From DATLYF01 sp035575095 (GTDB lineage Bacteria; Pseudomonadota; Gammaproteobacteria; Competibacterales; Competibacteraceae), in contig DATLYF010000027.1 of assembly GCA_035575095.1 (NCBI GenBank), positions 1 through 17,179 of the forward strand: a stretch of DNA of 17,179 bases, given 5' to 3'. Below, one piece after another: positions 1-6,957 of the stretch. Both the position numbers and the translations under genes were made by a program. The first letter of the stretch is position 1. Each line of letters starts with the position of its first letter. The notes under the pieces were generated by a model that saw only the letters and a program-made list of their open reading frames with translations, made no database searches and was not told the DNA's origin.

Positions 1-305
1 AACAGCCGGTCGTAGCGCTCGCTGCCACCGCCGGCGAGTTGCACGGTCCTGGTGGCAGGATCGACGGCCGTGACCCGCTCGTGCAGCAGGCGGATGGCGT
101 GCTTCTCATAGTGGTCCGGGGCGTGGCGCAAATGCGTGCCGGGCTCGTCGATGCGTTCGATCAGCAGGTAGGGAATGGCCATGCGCGAGTATGGCCGTTC
201 CGGCTCCTCGCCGATCAGGGTAATGGCCGCTTCGCGGTCGTGGCGGCGCAAGGTCTCGGCCGCCACCACCCCGGCCGGGCCGGCGCCGATGATGACGTGA
301 TGCAT
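1..305 (-). CDS. aorC: AorC-like FAD/NAD-dependent oxidoreductase subunit, N-terminal part
   Basis: Only the first 101 codons are inside the window; the gene runs off the left edge. The protein opens MHHVIIGAGPAGVVAAETL, a dinucleotide-binding Rossmann fold with GxGxxG at residues 7-12, as in pyridine nucleotide-disulphide oxidoreductases. A YSRMAIPYLL segment follows near residue 40. The ATG at 305 has a GGAGG site at 314-318, eight bases upstream. It lies 67 bp downstream of the tungsten subunit gene on the same strand. By position and family it corresponds to the FAD subunit AorC of Aromatoleum aromaticum, which passes electrons between the iron-sulphur subunit and NAD+. The family assignment is direct from the motif. 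The AorC name rests on gene order, because the NAD-binding half is not visible. Confidence 0.8.
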   Translation of the reverse strand, partial: MHHVIIGAGPAGVVAAETLRRHDREAAITLIGEEPERPYSRMAIPYLLIERIDEPGTHLRHAPDHYEKHAIRLLHERVTAVDPATRTVQLAGGGSERYDRL

Positions 306-328
306 GGGGGAGTCCTCCAGACTGCTGA

Positions 329-354
329 CCTCTCTCCCGCAAGCGGGAGAGAGG
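329..354. repeat. REP-like perfect palindrome between aorB and aorC
   Basis: CCTCTCTCCCGC at 329-340 pairs perfectly with GCGGGAGAGAGG at 343-354 around a two-base AA loop, giving a 12-bp stem. The CTCCCGC-AA-GCGGGAG core resembles intergenic palindromic repeats found widely in proteobacterial genomes. There is no T-run on either side, so it is not a classic terminator. A second, weaker hairpin (GGGGG/CCCCC at about 365-382) overlaps the end of aorB. Only one copy is seen here, so its repetitive nature is inferred. Confidence 0.6.
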
Positions 355-372
355 TGCCTTGGATGGGGGAGC

Positions 373-2229
373 TCACACCCCCAACCGCTGTCGCGTCTCG
401 GTGCTGAGCCGCCCGTCCTCGGTCCAGCCGCGGACGCGGTAGTACTCGGGCAGCATCTTGTCGAGCTCGTTGACATGCCCCTTGGCCGGACCGGTCTTGG
501 CCGGCTCCTTGAGCAGGCGCGGTGGGAGCGTGTCATCGGCGGCGGTGAAGCCGGCATCCAGGTTGAACTGGCGCTCCAGGTTCCAGATGCGCTCGCCCAC
601 CTCGAGCAGCTTCTCCAGGCTCCAGTCGCCCTCGCAGGCGGCCTGGATCTGCGGCTGAATGTCGGCCAGTGTCCAGGCGAAGGTGGTGAACACGCACAAC
701 CCCGAGGAATCCACCACCGCCGTGGCGTCCTGGAAGGCTTTGACCAGCTCCGCCTTGCCCTCGGTGGCCAGCGGGTCGGTCTTCACCGGGATGCCCAGCA
801 CCTCCGAGGCCACGGTATAGGAGCGCAGGTGGCAGGCACCGCGGTTGGAGGTAGCGTAGGTCAGCCCCATGCCCTTGATGCCACGGGCATCGTAAGCCGG
901 GAACTCCTGGCCTTTGACGGTCATCGACAGTTCGGGGTGGCCGTACTTGGCGCACAGGCGCTTGCTGCCCAAGCCGATCTCCAGGCCGAAGCCCTCGCCG
1001 CGCCCGGTCAGCTCGGCCAGTCTACAGAGCGCCTCGGCGCTGCCGAAGCGCAGTTCGAGGCCGCCGGTCTGCTCTTTGGTCAGCGCGCCAATCTCGTAGA
1101 GCTCCATGGCCGCGGCCACGGTGGCGCCGAAGGAGATCGGGTCCAGCCCCTGCTCGTTGCAGATGAAATTGGCGTAGGTGAGGGCGTCGATGTCGTCGAC
1201 GCCGGTGTCGCACCCCAACGCCCAGGCCGCTTCGTATTCGAGCCCGCCCGAGGCCACCCGGTAGCGGCCCTTGCCCTCGCCCTGCACCGAGAAGTGGCTG
1301 GGGTCGATGGTGGAGATGCGCCCGCAGGCGATGGTGCAGCCGAAACACGCCGCATTGCGCACCAGGTTGGGCTTGCCGTCCGAGGCGCGCGGCACGTGCA
1401 TGGCCTCGCCGGAGATCTTGGCCGCGCCCTCGAATTGGATGTCGCGCCAGTTGCGGGTGGGCATGGCGCCGATTTCATTGATCACGTTCATCAGCACCTG
1501 CGTGCCGAACTTCGGCAACCCCTGCCCGGTGACCGCGTTCTCGGCCAGCACCTTCTTGCCTTGCGCCACCGCCGCGGCGAAGGCTTTGGGGTCGCGGATG
1601 CCGCTCACGCCGAGGGTACCGCGCACGGCGACAGCCTTGAGGTTCTTCGAGCCCATCACCGCCCCCACCCCGGAGCGCCCGGCGGCGCGGTGCAGGTCGT
1701 TGATCACCGCCGAGAACAGCACTCCCTTCTCCGCTCCCTGGCCGATGGCGGCGATGCGCAACAGCGGGTCCTGGTGCTGGGCGTGCAGCCAGTGATCGGC
1801 CTCCCACACCGATTTACCCCAGATCGCGGCGGCATCGCGCAGCTCCACCCGCTCGTTCTCGACATATAAATAGACCGGTTTAGGCGCGCGTCCCTCGAAG
1901 ATGATCATGTCCCAACCGGCCATCTTCAGTTCCGCGCCGAAGAAGCCGCCGGAATTGGAGCAGGCGATGGCGCCAGTGAGCGGACTCTTGGTCACCACCG
2001 AATAGCGCCCGCCGGTGGAGGCCGCCGTCCCGGTGAGCGGTCCGGTGGTCATGATCAGCTTGTTGCCCGGGGAGAGCGGATCGACCTTGGGGTCGATCTC
2101 CTCGACCAGGTACTTGCTGGCCAGGCCGCGCTGGCCCAGGTACTGCATCGCCCACTCCATGTTGAGGGGCTCGGCCGTGCAGGTGCCCTCGGTGAGATTC
2201 ACGCGCAGAACTTTACGCTGCCAACCCAT
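373..2229 (-). CDS. aorB: Tungsten-dependent aldehyde:ferredoxin oxidoreductase, catalytic subunit AorB
   Basis: A 618-residue member of the AOR family, which interconverts aldehydes and carboxylic acids using a tungsten bis-pyranopterin and one [4Fe-4S] cluster in the cytoplasm. It starts MGWQRKVLRVNLTEG, typical of the N-terminal AOR domain. C295, C298 and C302 (CFGCTIAC) plus C512 (SSGLC) reproduce the CX2CX3C...C cluster ligands of Pyrococcus AOR. The GLEYEAAW segment (E331/E333) and H467 in GACHLRS are candidate active-site residues. I chose the ATG at 2229 over an upstream GTG at 2256 because GAGGAGGAA sits a few bases before it. The gene follows aorA after 30 bp and precedes aorC, the AorABC order of Aromatoleum aromaticum. 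The true aldehyde substrate is not readable; in that organism the enzyme is broad-range and linked to aromatic metabolism. Tungsten rather than molybdenum is inferred from the family. Confidence 0.93.
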   Translation of the reverse strand: MGWQRKVLRVNLTEGTCTAEPLNMEWAMQYLGQRGLASKYLVEEIDPKVDPLSPGNKLIMTTGPLTGTAASTGGRYSVVTKSPLTGAIACSNSGGFFGAELKMAGWDMIIFEGRAPKPVYLYVENERVELRDAAAIWGKSVWEADHWLHAQHQDPLLRIAAIGQGAEKGVLFSAVINDLHRAAGRSGVGAVMGSKNLKAVAVRGTLGVSGIRDPKAFAAAVAQGKKVLAENAVTGQGLPKFGTQVLMNVINEIGAMPTRNWRDIQFEGAAKISGEAMHVPRASDGKPNLVRNAACFGCTIACGRISTIDPSHFSVQGEGKGRYRVASGGLEYEAAWALGCDTGVDDIDALTYANFICNEQGLDPISFGATVAAAMELYEIGALTKEQTGGLELRFGSAEALCRLAELTGRGEGFGLEIGLGSKRLCAKYGHPELSMTVKGQEFPAYDARGIKGMGLTYATSNRGACHLRSYTVASEVLGIPVKTDPLATEGKAELVKAFQDATAVVDSSGLCVFTTFAWTLADIQPQIQAACEGDWSLEKLLEVGERIWNLERQFNLDAGFTAADDTLPPRLLKEPAKTGPAKGHVNELDKMLPEYYRVRGWTEDGRLSTETRQRLGV

Positions 2230-2259
2230 GGTGTGTTCCTCCTCTGACCCGACCACAGC

Positions 2260-2754
2260 TCAGGCCGCCGGCGCGCCCGGGGCGCTGCGCGGCTGGCTCG
2301 GGGTGCGCGCCGCCCACATCCGCATGCGCTCGAGCCCAGTCCAGTCGGCATCGATGTAGGTGATGGCGCCGGTCGGACAGGCCTTGGCGCACTCCGGATC
2401 GCCGCCGCACAGATCGCACTTGATCGCCTTGCCGGTGGCGCTGTTGTAATTCACCGTACCGAACGGGCAGGCGATGGTGCATACCTTGCAGCCGACACAG
2501 ACCGCCTCGTTGACCACCTTGGCCCCGGTGGCCCGATCCACGGTGATCGCCTCCACCGGGCAGGCGTGCATGCACCAGGCCTCGTCGCACTGCGTGCAGG
2601 TGTAGGGCACGAAGCGCCCTTCCTCGTGGAAGTTGAACACCTTGATGCGCGAGCGGGCCGGGTTGAACACGCCCTCGTTGTCCAGCGAGCAGGCCATCTC
2701 GCACTGCAGGCACCCGGTGCACTTGTCCGGATCGATGTGCAGCGATTTCAACAT
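2260..2754 (-). CDS. aorA: Four-cluster ferredoxin-like electron-transfer subunit AorA
   Basis: A 164-residue polyferredoxin. Sixteen cysteines fall into four sets: C12/15/18/22, C53/56/61/65, C86/89/92/96 and C113/116/122/126, enough for four [4Fe-4S] clusters. This matches the subunit that wires the tungsten site to the flavin subunit in AorABC. It belongs to the HycB/DmsB-like 4Fe-4S dicluster family, with an Ala/Pro-rich tail after residue 145 that carries no ligands. The ATG at 2754 is preceded by GGAGGATA about ten bases upstream. The gene ends 30 bp before aorB and follows moaA by 77 bp. No signal peptide is seen, so a cytoplasmic location is expected. Similar proteins serve other oxidoreductases; the assignment here rests on the adjacent aorB and aorC. 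Confidence 0.9.
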   Translation of the reverse strand: MLKSLHIDPDKCTGCLQCEMACSLDNEGVFNPARSRIKVFNFHEEGRFVPYTCTQCDEAWCMHACPVEAITVDRATGAKVVNEAVCVGCKVCTIACPFGTVNYNSATGKAIKCDLCGGDPECAKACPTGAITYIDADWTGLERMRMWAARTPSQPRSAPGAPAA

Positions 2755-2780
2755 GATTGCCTATCCTCCGACGTGGTGTG

Positions 2781-2810
2781 GATTTGTTGTGGTTAGATTC
2801 GTTGTGGTTA
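2781..2810. repeat. Two tandem 15-bp direct repeats upstream of aorA
   Basis: GATTTGTTGTGGTTA (2781-2795) is followed immediately by GATTCGTTGTGGTTA (2796-2810), identical except for one base. A further partial match, TAGGTTATGG, follows. The pair fills most of the moaA-aorA gap, about 25-55 bases before the aorA start codon. It may be a regulator site, an mRNA element, or slippage in a spacer; nothing in the sequence decides this. Confidence 0.6.
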
Positions 2811-2831
2811 TAGGTTATGGGTGGCGGCGAC

Positions 2832-3875
2832 TCAACCGCCGGTCATGTTCATGTGGCGCAGGATCACCGGCACCCCCTGGAGATTGAACTCGTGCCCCTT
2901 GGGCTTGATCGCCATGGCCTTGATCAGCACGCCCTTGAGGTGCTCCAGATCACCCGGGTGGGCGCGCAGCTCATGGCGCAAGTCGACCGAATGCTCTTGC
3001 CCCAGGCACAAGAGCAGCCTTCCTTCGGCGGTCACCCGCACCCGGTTGCAGTCGCCGCAGAAATTGTGGCTGTGCGGCGAGATGAAGCCGATCCGCCCGC
3101 GATAGCCTGGCACCCGATAATACTTGGACGGTCCTCCGGTCGATTCGGGGGTGGGGATGAGCTCGAAGTGCTCGGCCAGATCGCGGCGGATCGCATCCGA
3201 GGAGTAATAGGCCTCGGTCCGGTCATGATCGCCGATCATCCCGAGCGGCATTTCCTCGATGTAGCTGATGTCTAGATCGCGCGTCAGGGCGAAACGGGCC
3301 AGCTCCACCACCTCGTCGTGGTTGCGGTTGCGCAAGATCACCGCATTGAGCTTGATGCGCTCGAAGCCCGCGGCTTGCGCCGCATCGAGCCCGGCCAGCA
3401 CCTGGGTGAGTTCTCCGACCCGGGTGATGCGCCGAAAGCGCATCGGGTCGAGGCTGTCCAGGCTGAGGTTGATGCGCCTGACTCCGGCCGCCTTGAGGGC
3501 CGCGGCGTAGCGCACGAGCTGTGAACCGTTGGTAGTCAGCACCAGCTCCTTCAACCCCTGGTCGTAGAGCCGCCCCAGCGCCTCGCATAGCCACAGCACA
3601 TCGCGTCGCACCAGAGGCTCGCCGCCGGTCAGCCTGAGCTTGGTCACGCCGAGCTCGACAAAGGCCCGACCTAGCTGCGCGAACTCCTCCAGGGTCAACA
3701 CCCGGGCGCGCGGCAGGAATTCCATATCCTCGGCCATACAGTAGACGCAGCGGAAGTCGCAGCGGTCGGTCACCGATAGGCGCACGTACGTCACTCGCCG
3801 CCCGAAACGGTCGATGAGCTGGGCGGTGGGTTGGGTGGACTGATTTGCCGTCTCCGGCTGTGGATCGCTATTCAC
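2832..3875 (-). CDS. moaA: GTP 3',8-cyclase MoaA (pyranopterin cofactor biosynthesis)
   Basis: A radical SAM enzyme that, with MoaC, converts GTP to cyclic pyranopterin monophosphate, the first step of molybdenum/tungsten cofactor synthesis. With the start used here it has 347 residues. C39, C43 and C46 (CDFRCVYC) bind the SAM cluster; C273, C276 and C290 (CGDCNRVR...C) bind the GTP-side cluster. LTGGEP is present, and the protein ends in the GG tail required in this family. The reading frame is open to 4028, but that would overlap the upstream gene and add an unusual N-terminus. I prefer the GTG at 3875, which leaves about 20 residues before the conserved LIDRFGRRVTYVRLS start. Placement ahead of aorAB suggests it supplies cofactor for the tungsten enzyme. 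Other moa genes are not in view. Confidence 0.93.
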   Translation of the reverse strand: MNSDPQPETANQSTQPTAQLIDRFGRRVTYVRLSVTDRCDFRCVYCMAEDMEFLPRARVLTLEEFAQLGRAFVELGVTKLRLTGGEPLVRRDVLWLCEALGRLYDQGLKELVLTTNGSQLVRYAAALKAAGVRRINLSLDSLDPMRFRRITRVGELTQVLAGLDAAQAAGFERIKLNAVILRNRNHDEVVELARFALTRDLDISYIEEMPLGMIGDHDRTEAYYSSDAIRRDLAEHFELIPTPESTGGPSKYYRVPGYRGRIGFISPHSHNFCGDCNRVRVTAEGRLLLCLGQEHSVDLRHELRAHPGDLEHLKGVLIKAMAIKPKGHEFNLQGVPVILRHMNMTGG

Positions 3876-3905
3876 TGAGCAAGACCCCGTATCGTGACTA
3901 CAACC

Positions 3906-3947
3906 ATAGTACAACCCGGGCGAAAAATGTGACTTGACGCGGATCAG
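3906..3947 (-). promoter_or_regulatory. Possible FNR/ANR-type activator site and -10 box upstream of moaA
   Basis: TTGACGCGGATCAG at 3934-3947 matches the FNR palindrome TTGAT-N4-ATCAA at eight of ten positions. On the minus strand, TACTAT at 3906-3911 is a reasonable -10 box, and the -35 position holds a poor match (AGTCAC). If transcription begins near 3899, the FNR-like centre lies at about -41.5, the standard class II activator position. The leader would then be about 24 bases to the GTG of moaA. The site overlaps the stop codon of the upstream DUF1244 gene. This is a by-eye match only. Confidence 0.4.
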
Positions 3948-4249
3948 CCATGATCGGCCTTCTGGCTGGCTTGCTGGAAGATAGCCTGCTGCTCGGCCGT
4001 GGCCTCGCGCTGGTATTTCTCCTTCCACTCGGCGTAGGGCATACCGTAGATGATCTCCCGGGCTTCCTCATAGTCCATGGCGATGCCGCGCTCCTCGGCG
4101 GCGGCCTTGTACCACTTGGAGAGGCAGTTGCGGCAGAAGCCGGCCAGATTCATCAGGTCGATATTCTGCACCTCGGTATGCTCGCGCAGGTGCTGGAGCA
4201 GACGACGGAAGGCGGCGGCCTCCAGTTCGATGCGGGTGGCTTGATCCAT
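3944..4249 (-). CDS. DUF1244 family small protein
   Basis: A 101-residue, mostly helical, soluble protein. The central segment VQNIDLMNLAGFCRNCLSKW (residues 27-46) is the hallmark of DUF1244, a small proteobacterial family of unknown function. C39 and C42 form a CxxC pair that could bind metal or be redox active, which is speculation. The C-terminal half is rich in Glu, Gln and Lys, with no membrane segment or signal. The ATG at 4249 has a clear GAGGAG site about eight bases upstream. The gene lies between rsmJ and moaA on the same strand. Its stop codon overlaps the proposed FNR-like site, so moaA probably has its own promoter here. Family confidence is high; function is unknown. Confidence 0.9.
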   Translation of the reverse strand: MDQATRIELEAAAFRRLLQHLREHTEVQNIDLMNLAGFCRNCLSKWYKAAAEERGIAMDYEEAREIIYGMPYAEWKEKYQREATAEQQAIFQQASQKADHG

Positions 4250-4377
4250 GGCGTGATCTCCTCGGCTAACGGCAAGAGCGGCGGCACGCCCATCTGTACC
4301 GCCTTGGATCGCATCCAGAGTTCACTGTCACACAAGCTTCACCAGCTGTTCAAGCGTCCGCAACGAGCGCGAGCGCT

Positions 4378-5175
4378 TCAGCGCGCCGACGGCTCGGTGA
4401 GATAGACATCGTAACGGGTGCTCTTGGCTGTGATGGCGTGGCTGGGGCGCGGACCTTCCAGCACCGGCGCCAGCCGTGGCCGCTTCACCACTACCCGGTG
4501 CCGGGCGCAGCGCAGGGCCGCCGTCAGCAGCGCGGGCGCGTCCTCATCGTCGCCCACCAGCCGGCGCAGCACCCGCATCTCCTTCTTCACCAGGGCGGAC
4601 TTGTCCCGGTGCGGGTACATGGGATCCAGGTACACGACTTCCGGCCGCTGATCTTCGGCCAGCGCCGCCATCACCGCGCTGCCCGAGCCCGGCGTCAGTG
4701 TCAGCCGCGCGCTCAGCAGCGGCCCCAACTCGGGATCGGCCAGTGCGCGCTGCAGACCGTCCTCCAGCAACGCCGCGATGATGGGCGAACGTTCTACTAG
4801 CCGCACCCGCGCCCCCAGGCAAGCCAGTACGAAACCGTCGCGACCGAGCCCGGCGGTGGCATCCAGCACATCCGGCCGCTGTCCACCCTTCAGCCCCACG
4901 GCACGCGCCAGGGCCTGACCCTGGTCACCGCCGTGACGACGCCGCCAGCCCAAGGTACCGCCGAGGAAGTCCACATAGATCGGCCCGCAGCGCTCCTCCA
5001 GCGGCAGCAGAGCAAGCCGGGTTTCGTTCAGCTCCAGCAGATGGGTGTAACCGCCGGGTGTGGCGTTGCTCGGCAGCAGGGACAGGCCCAGGCGTTCGGC
5101 CAGCTCGGCCGCGCGGGGCTGCAATGCGGGAAGCGTCGCCCGGACGGCGACACGGGGGGAATGGAGGGTGTTCAT
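4378..5175 (-). CDS. rsmJ: 16S rRNA (guanine1516-N2)-methyltransferase RsmJ
   Basis: A 265-residue SAM-dependent methyltransferase that modifies G1516 of 16S rRNA in the small ribosomal subunit. The SAM-binding motif is DATAGLGRDGF (residues 105-115). The family-specific block DPMYPHRDKSALVKKEMR lies at residues 184-201, and VDFLGG at 68-73 is also typical. Length is close to the usual 250 or so residues. The ATG at 5175 is preferred to the GTG one codon upstream; no strong ribosome binding site is visible. It lies downstream of the phasin terminator. The 128-bp gap on its other side (4250-4377) contains no clear promoter or terminator. Formerly YhiQ/DUF548. Confidence 0.93.
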   Translation of the reverse strand: MNTLHSPRVAVRATLPALQPRAAELAERLGLSLLPSNATPGGYTHLLELNETRLALLPLEERCGPIYVDFLGGTLGWRRRHGGDQGQALARAVGLKGGQRPDVLDATAGLGRDGFVLACLGARVRLVERSPIIAALLEDGLQRALADPELGPLLSARLTLTPGSGSAVMAALAEDQRPEVVYLDPMYPHRDKSALVKKEMRVLRRLVGDDEDAPALLTAALRCARHRVVVKRPRLAPVLEGPRPSHAITAKSTRYDVYLTEPSAR

Positions 5176-5217
5176 CACGGCTGCTAACTTAGCCGCTCGC
5201 GCCGGGCGCAGGCAATG

Positions 5218-5251
5218 AAAAACCGCCCTGCGCCGGGGGCGCAGGGCGGTT
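5218..5251 (-). terminator. Rho-independent terminator after the phasin gene
   Basis: AACCGCCCTGCGCC (5221-5234) pairs with GGCGCAGGGCGGTT (5238-5251) around a GGG loop, a perfect 14-bp stem. On the minus strand the stem is followed by a short T-run (5222-5218). It lies 30 bp beyond the phasin stop codon, and should isolate phasin transcription from rsmJ. Confidence 0.9.
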
Positions 5252-5281
5252 GCAACGGGAAATGTCGCGGCGAACCGCGGC

Positions 5282-5689
5282 TTAGGCGGCGGCCTTCTTG
5301 GCGGCGGGAGCAGCGGGAGCGGCAGTCTTGGTGATCTTGGCCGCCTTCTCGGTCAGTTCGCTGATGTTCTCCTCGGCCAGCTTGTCGAAATCGGCCTTGA
5401 AGCCGGCGCCCAGATCGGCCAGGGCCTTGGCATCATCCAGCGCTTTCTGGCGCAGCGCGGCCAGGAACTCCACCTGGCCGTTCAGGAAGGACTGCAGGTC
5501 CTGGTAGTTGCTCACCTCGACAGCGGCCTTGAGCTGACCCAGGCCCATGTCGACGTAACCCTGCAGGGCGGACATCTGGAAGGAGACCAGCTTCTCCAGG
5601 TTGCCGACCACCAGCTTGTTAGTCTTGACGACCGGCACTAGGTAGCTCTGGGACTGCTCGAATACCTTGCTCATCACATCGTTGATCAT
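5282..5689 (-). CDS. phaP: Phasin family protein (PHA granule-associated)
   Basis: A 135-residue amphipathic helical protein of the phasin_2 type, which coats polyhydroxyalkanoate granules and sets their size and number. The N-terminus MINDVMSKVFEQSQ and the repeated heptad-like pattern through residue 120 are typical. The Ala/Pro/Lys-rich tail (AAPAAPAAKKAAA) is also common in phasins. The ATG at 5689 has AGGA about nine bases upstream; the open frame extends to 5752 without a good start. The gene is monocistronic, with its own promoter and a strong terminator. No PHA synthase or depolymerase gene is in the window. Some phasin-domain proteins act in other roles, but the paired operator upstream supports granule regulation. 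Confidence 0.85.
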   Translation of the reverse strand: MINDVMSKVFEQSQSYLVPVVKTNKLVVGNLEKLVSFQMSALQGYVDMGLGQLKAAVEVSNYQDLQSFLNGQVEFLAALRQKALDDAKALADLGAGFKADFDKLAEENISELTEKAAKITKTAAPAAPAAKKAAA

Positions 5690-5726
5690 GAAAACATCCT
5701 CATTAGGGTTGATGCGGCTTGCATTG

Positions 5727-5766
5727 TTGCAGCGCAATATTAAACCAATCAACTATTGCATCGCAA
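5727..5766 (-). promoter_or_regulatory. Phasin promoter with two PhaR-like operator sites
   Basis: TTGCAGCGCAA (5727-5737) and TTGCATCGCAA (5756-5766) are near-identical palindromic 11-mers, 29 bp apart. On the minus strand, TTGCGA (5766-5761) as -35 and TAATAT (5742-5737) as -10 are separated by 18 bp, so each operator overlaps one promoter box. TGC/GCA palindromes over phasin promoters are the known target of the PhaR repressor, which is released by PHA. The identity of the regulator is inferred. Confidence 0.6.
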
Positions 5767-5828
5767 CATTTTTTCATCATGCCTGAGGGATGTGACGCCA
5801 CGATGAAGACGGCGTGATAGATGCGCCT

Positions 5829-6875
5829 CTAGCGCGTCGGAAAGGCCACCAAGTGCTCCGCCTCGATGCGTACCCGGACCTGCTCGCCGACGGCGTGCTC
5901 TAAATGGCTGGGGAACAATGACAACAGTTCGACGCCATTGTCAAAACGCAGCGTATACAGGGTTTCCGCGCCCTTGAAGGCCTTTTTCAATACTTGCCCC
6001 TGCAACGGTCCCTGGGGGTCCGGCACGATGTCGTCCGGACGTAGCAGCACATCCATGCGGGTGCCCTGAGGCCAGACGAAGGCGCGGTTGCCACGGATCA
6101 CCCCGACGGCAGTCTCCAGGCTGTCCGGCGTGAGCAGGATGCCCGGCAGGAAGCGGCCCTGACCGATGAAGTCGGCCACGAAGCGATCCGCCGGCTCGTG
6201 GTAGAGGTTGTAGGGGGTGTCCCACTGCCGCAGCCGCCCCTCGTGCATCACCCCCACATGCTCGCCCATGGCGAAGGCCTCGTGCTGGTCGTGGGTGACC
6301 ATCAGGCCGGTGGCGCCCTGGGACTTGAGGATGTCGTGCACTTCGTAGGAGAGGCGCTCGCGCAGATCCACGTCGAGACTGGAGAAGGGCTCATCCAGCA
6401 GGATCAGATCGGGGCGTGGCGCCAGAGCACGGGCCAGGGCCACGCGCTGCTGCTGACCGCCGGACAGCTCGTGGGGATAGCGCCCGGCCAGCGCGCTCAG
6501 TCCCACCAGCTCCAGCATCTCCCCGGCGCGACGGCGGCGTTCGGCAGTGCCGGCACCGTGGATACCGAAGGCCACGTTGTCGAACAGGCTCAGGTGCGGG
6601 AACAGGGCATAGTCCTGGAACACCATACCCACCCGCCGCTGCTCCGGCGGCACGTGCAGCTCGGGCGCGGACACGGCCATCCCGCGCAGCCGGATCTGCC
6701 CGGCGGCCAGGGGCACGAAGCCGGCGATGGCGCGCAGCACCGTGGTCTTGCCGCAGCCACTGGGACCCAGCAGGCAGCTCAGACTGCCCGGCCGCAGCCG
6801 CAGGGATAGGTCGTGCACCACGGTCTGCTCGCCATAGCGGCAGACGATGGCATCGACATCTAGCAGAAACTCCAT
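5829..6875 (-). CDS. ABC transporter ATP-binding protein, FbpC/PotA type
   Basis: A 348-residue importer ATPase. The Walker A motif GPSGCGKTT is at residues 37-45, the Q-loop Q87 in VFQDYALFPH, the signature LSGGQ at 137-141, Walker B LILLDEP at 157-163, and the switch His at 195. Residues from about 240 form a TOBE-like regulatory domain. The closest family by eye is FbpC, the ATPase of ferric iron uptake, though spermidine or other anion importers share these features. No permease or binding-protein gene adjoins it, so its partner must be elsewhere. The ATG at 6875 follows AGGATAG. It is divergent from the carboxypeptidase-like pair, sharing an 82-bp intergenic region in which I could not place convincing promoters. 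Confidence 0.85.
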   Translation of the reverse strand: MEFLLDVDAIVCRYGEQTVVHDLSLRLRPGSLSCLLGPSGCGKTTVLRAIAGFVPLAAGQIRLRGMAVSAPELHVPPEQRRVGMVFQDYALFPHLSLFDNVAFGIHGAGTAERRRRAGEMLELVGLSALAGRYPHELSGGQQQRVALARALAPRPDLILLDEPFSSLDVDLRERLSYEVHDILKSQGATGLMVTHDQHEAFAMGEHVGVMHEGRLRQWDTPYNLYHEPADRFVADFIGQGRFLPGILLTPDSLETAVGVIRGNRAFVWPQGTRMDVLLRPDDIVPDPQGPLQGQVLKKAFKGAETLYTLRFDNGVELLSLFPSHLEHAVGEQVRVRIEAEHLVAFPTR

Positions 6876-6957
6876 AGTGCTATCCTAAATTCAACAATAC
6901 CACGAACGGCGGCCCTACCCTGTCCGACTCTTGCCCCGACTCGGTCGCCATAATGAC

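Noticed and set aside
304..1869. Long plus-strand open frame (521 codons) opposite aorB
   Set aside because: It is antisense to a clear AOR gene and has His/Gly/Leu/Gln-rich composition typical of GC-rich shadow frames, with no recognisable motif.
3876..4028. N-terminal extension of moaA
   Set aside because: It would overlap the DUF1244 gene and precede the conserved MoaA start by over 70 residues; the GTG at 3875 gives a normal length.
4250..4377. Possible promoter in the rsmJ-DUF1244 gap (TTGAAC with a candidate -10)
   Set aside because: The -10 position (TGACAG) is too poor and no operator-like symmetry is present, so I did not call it.
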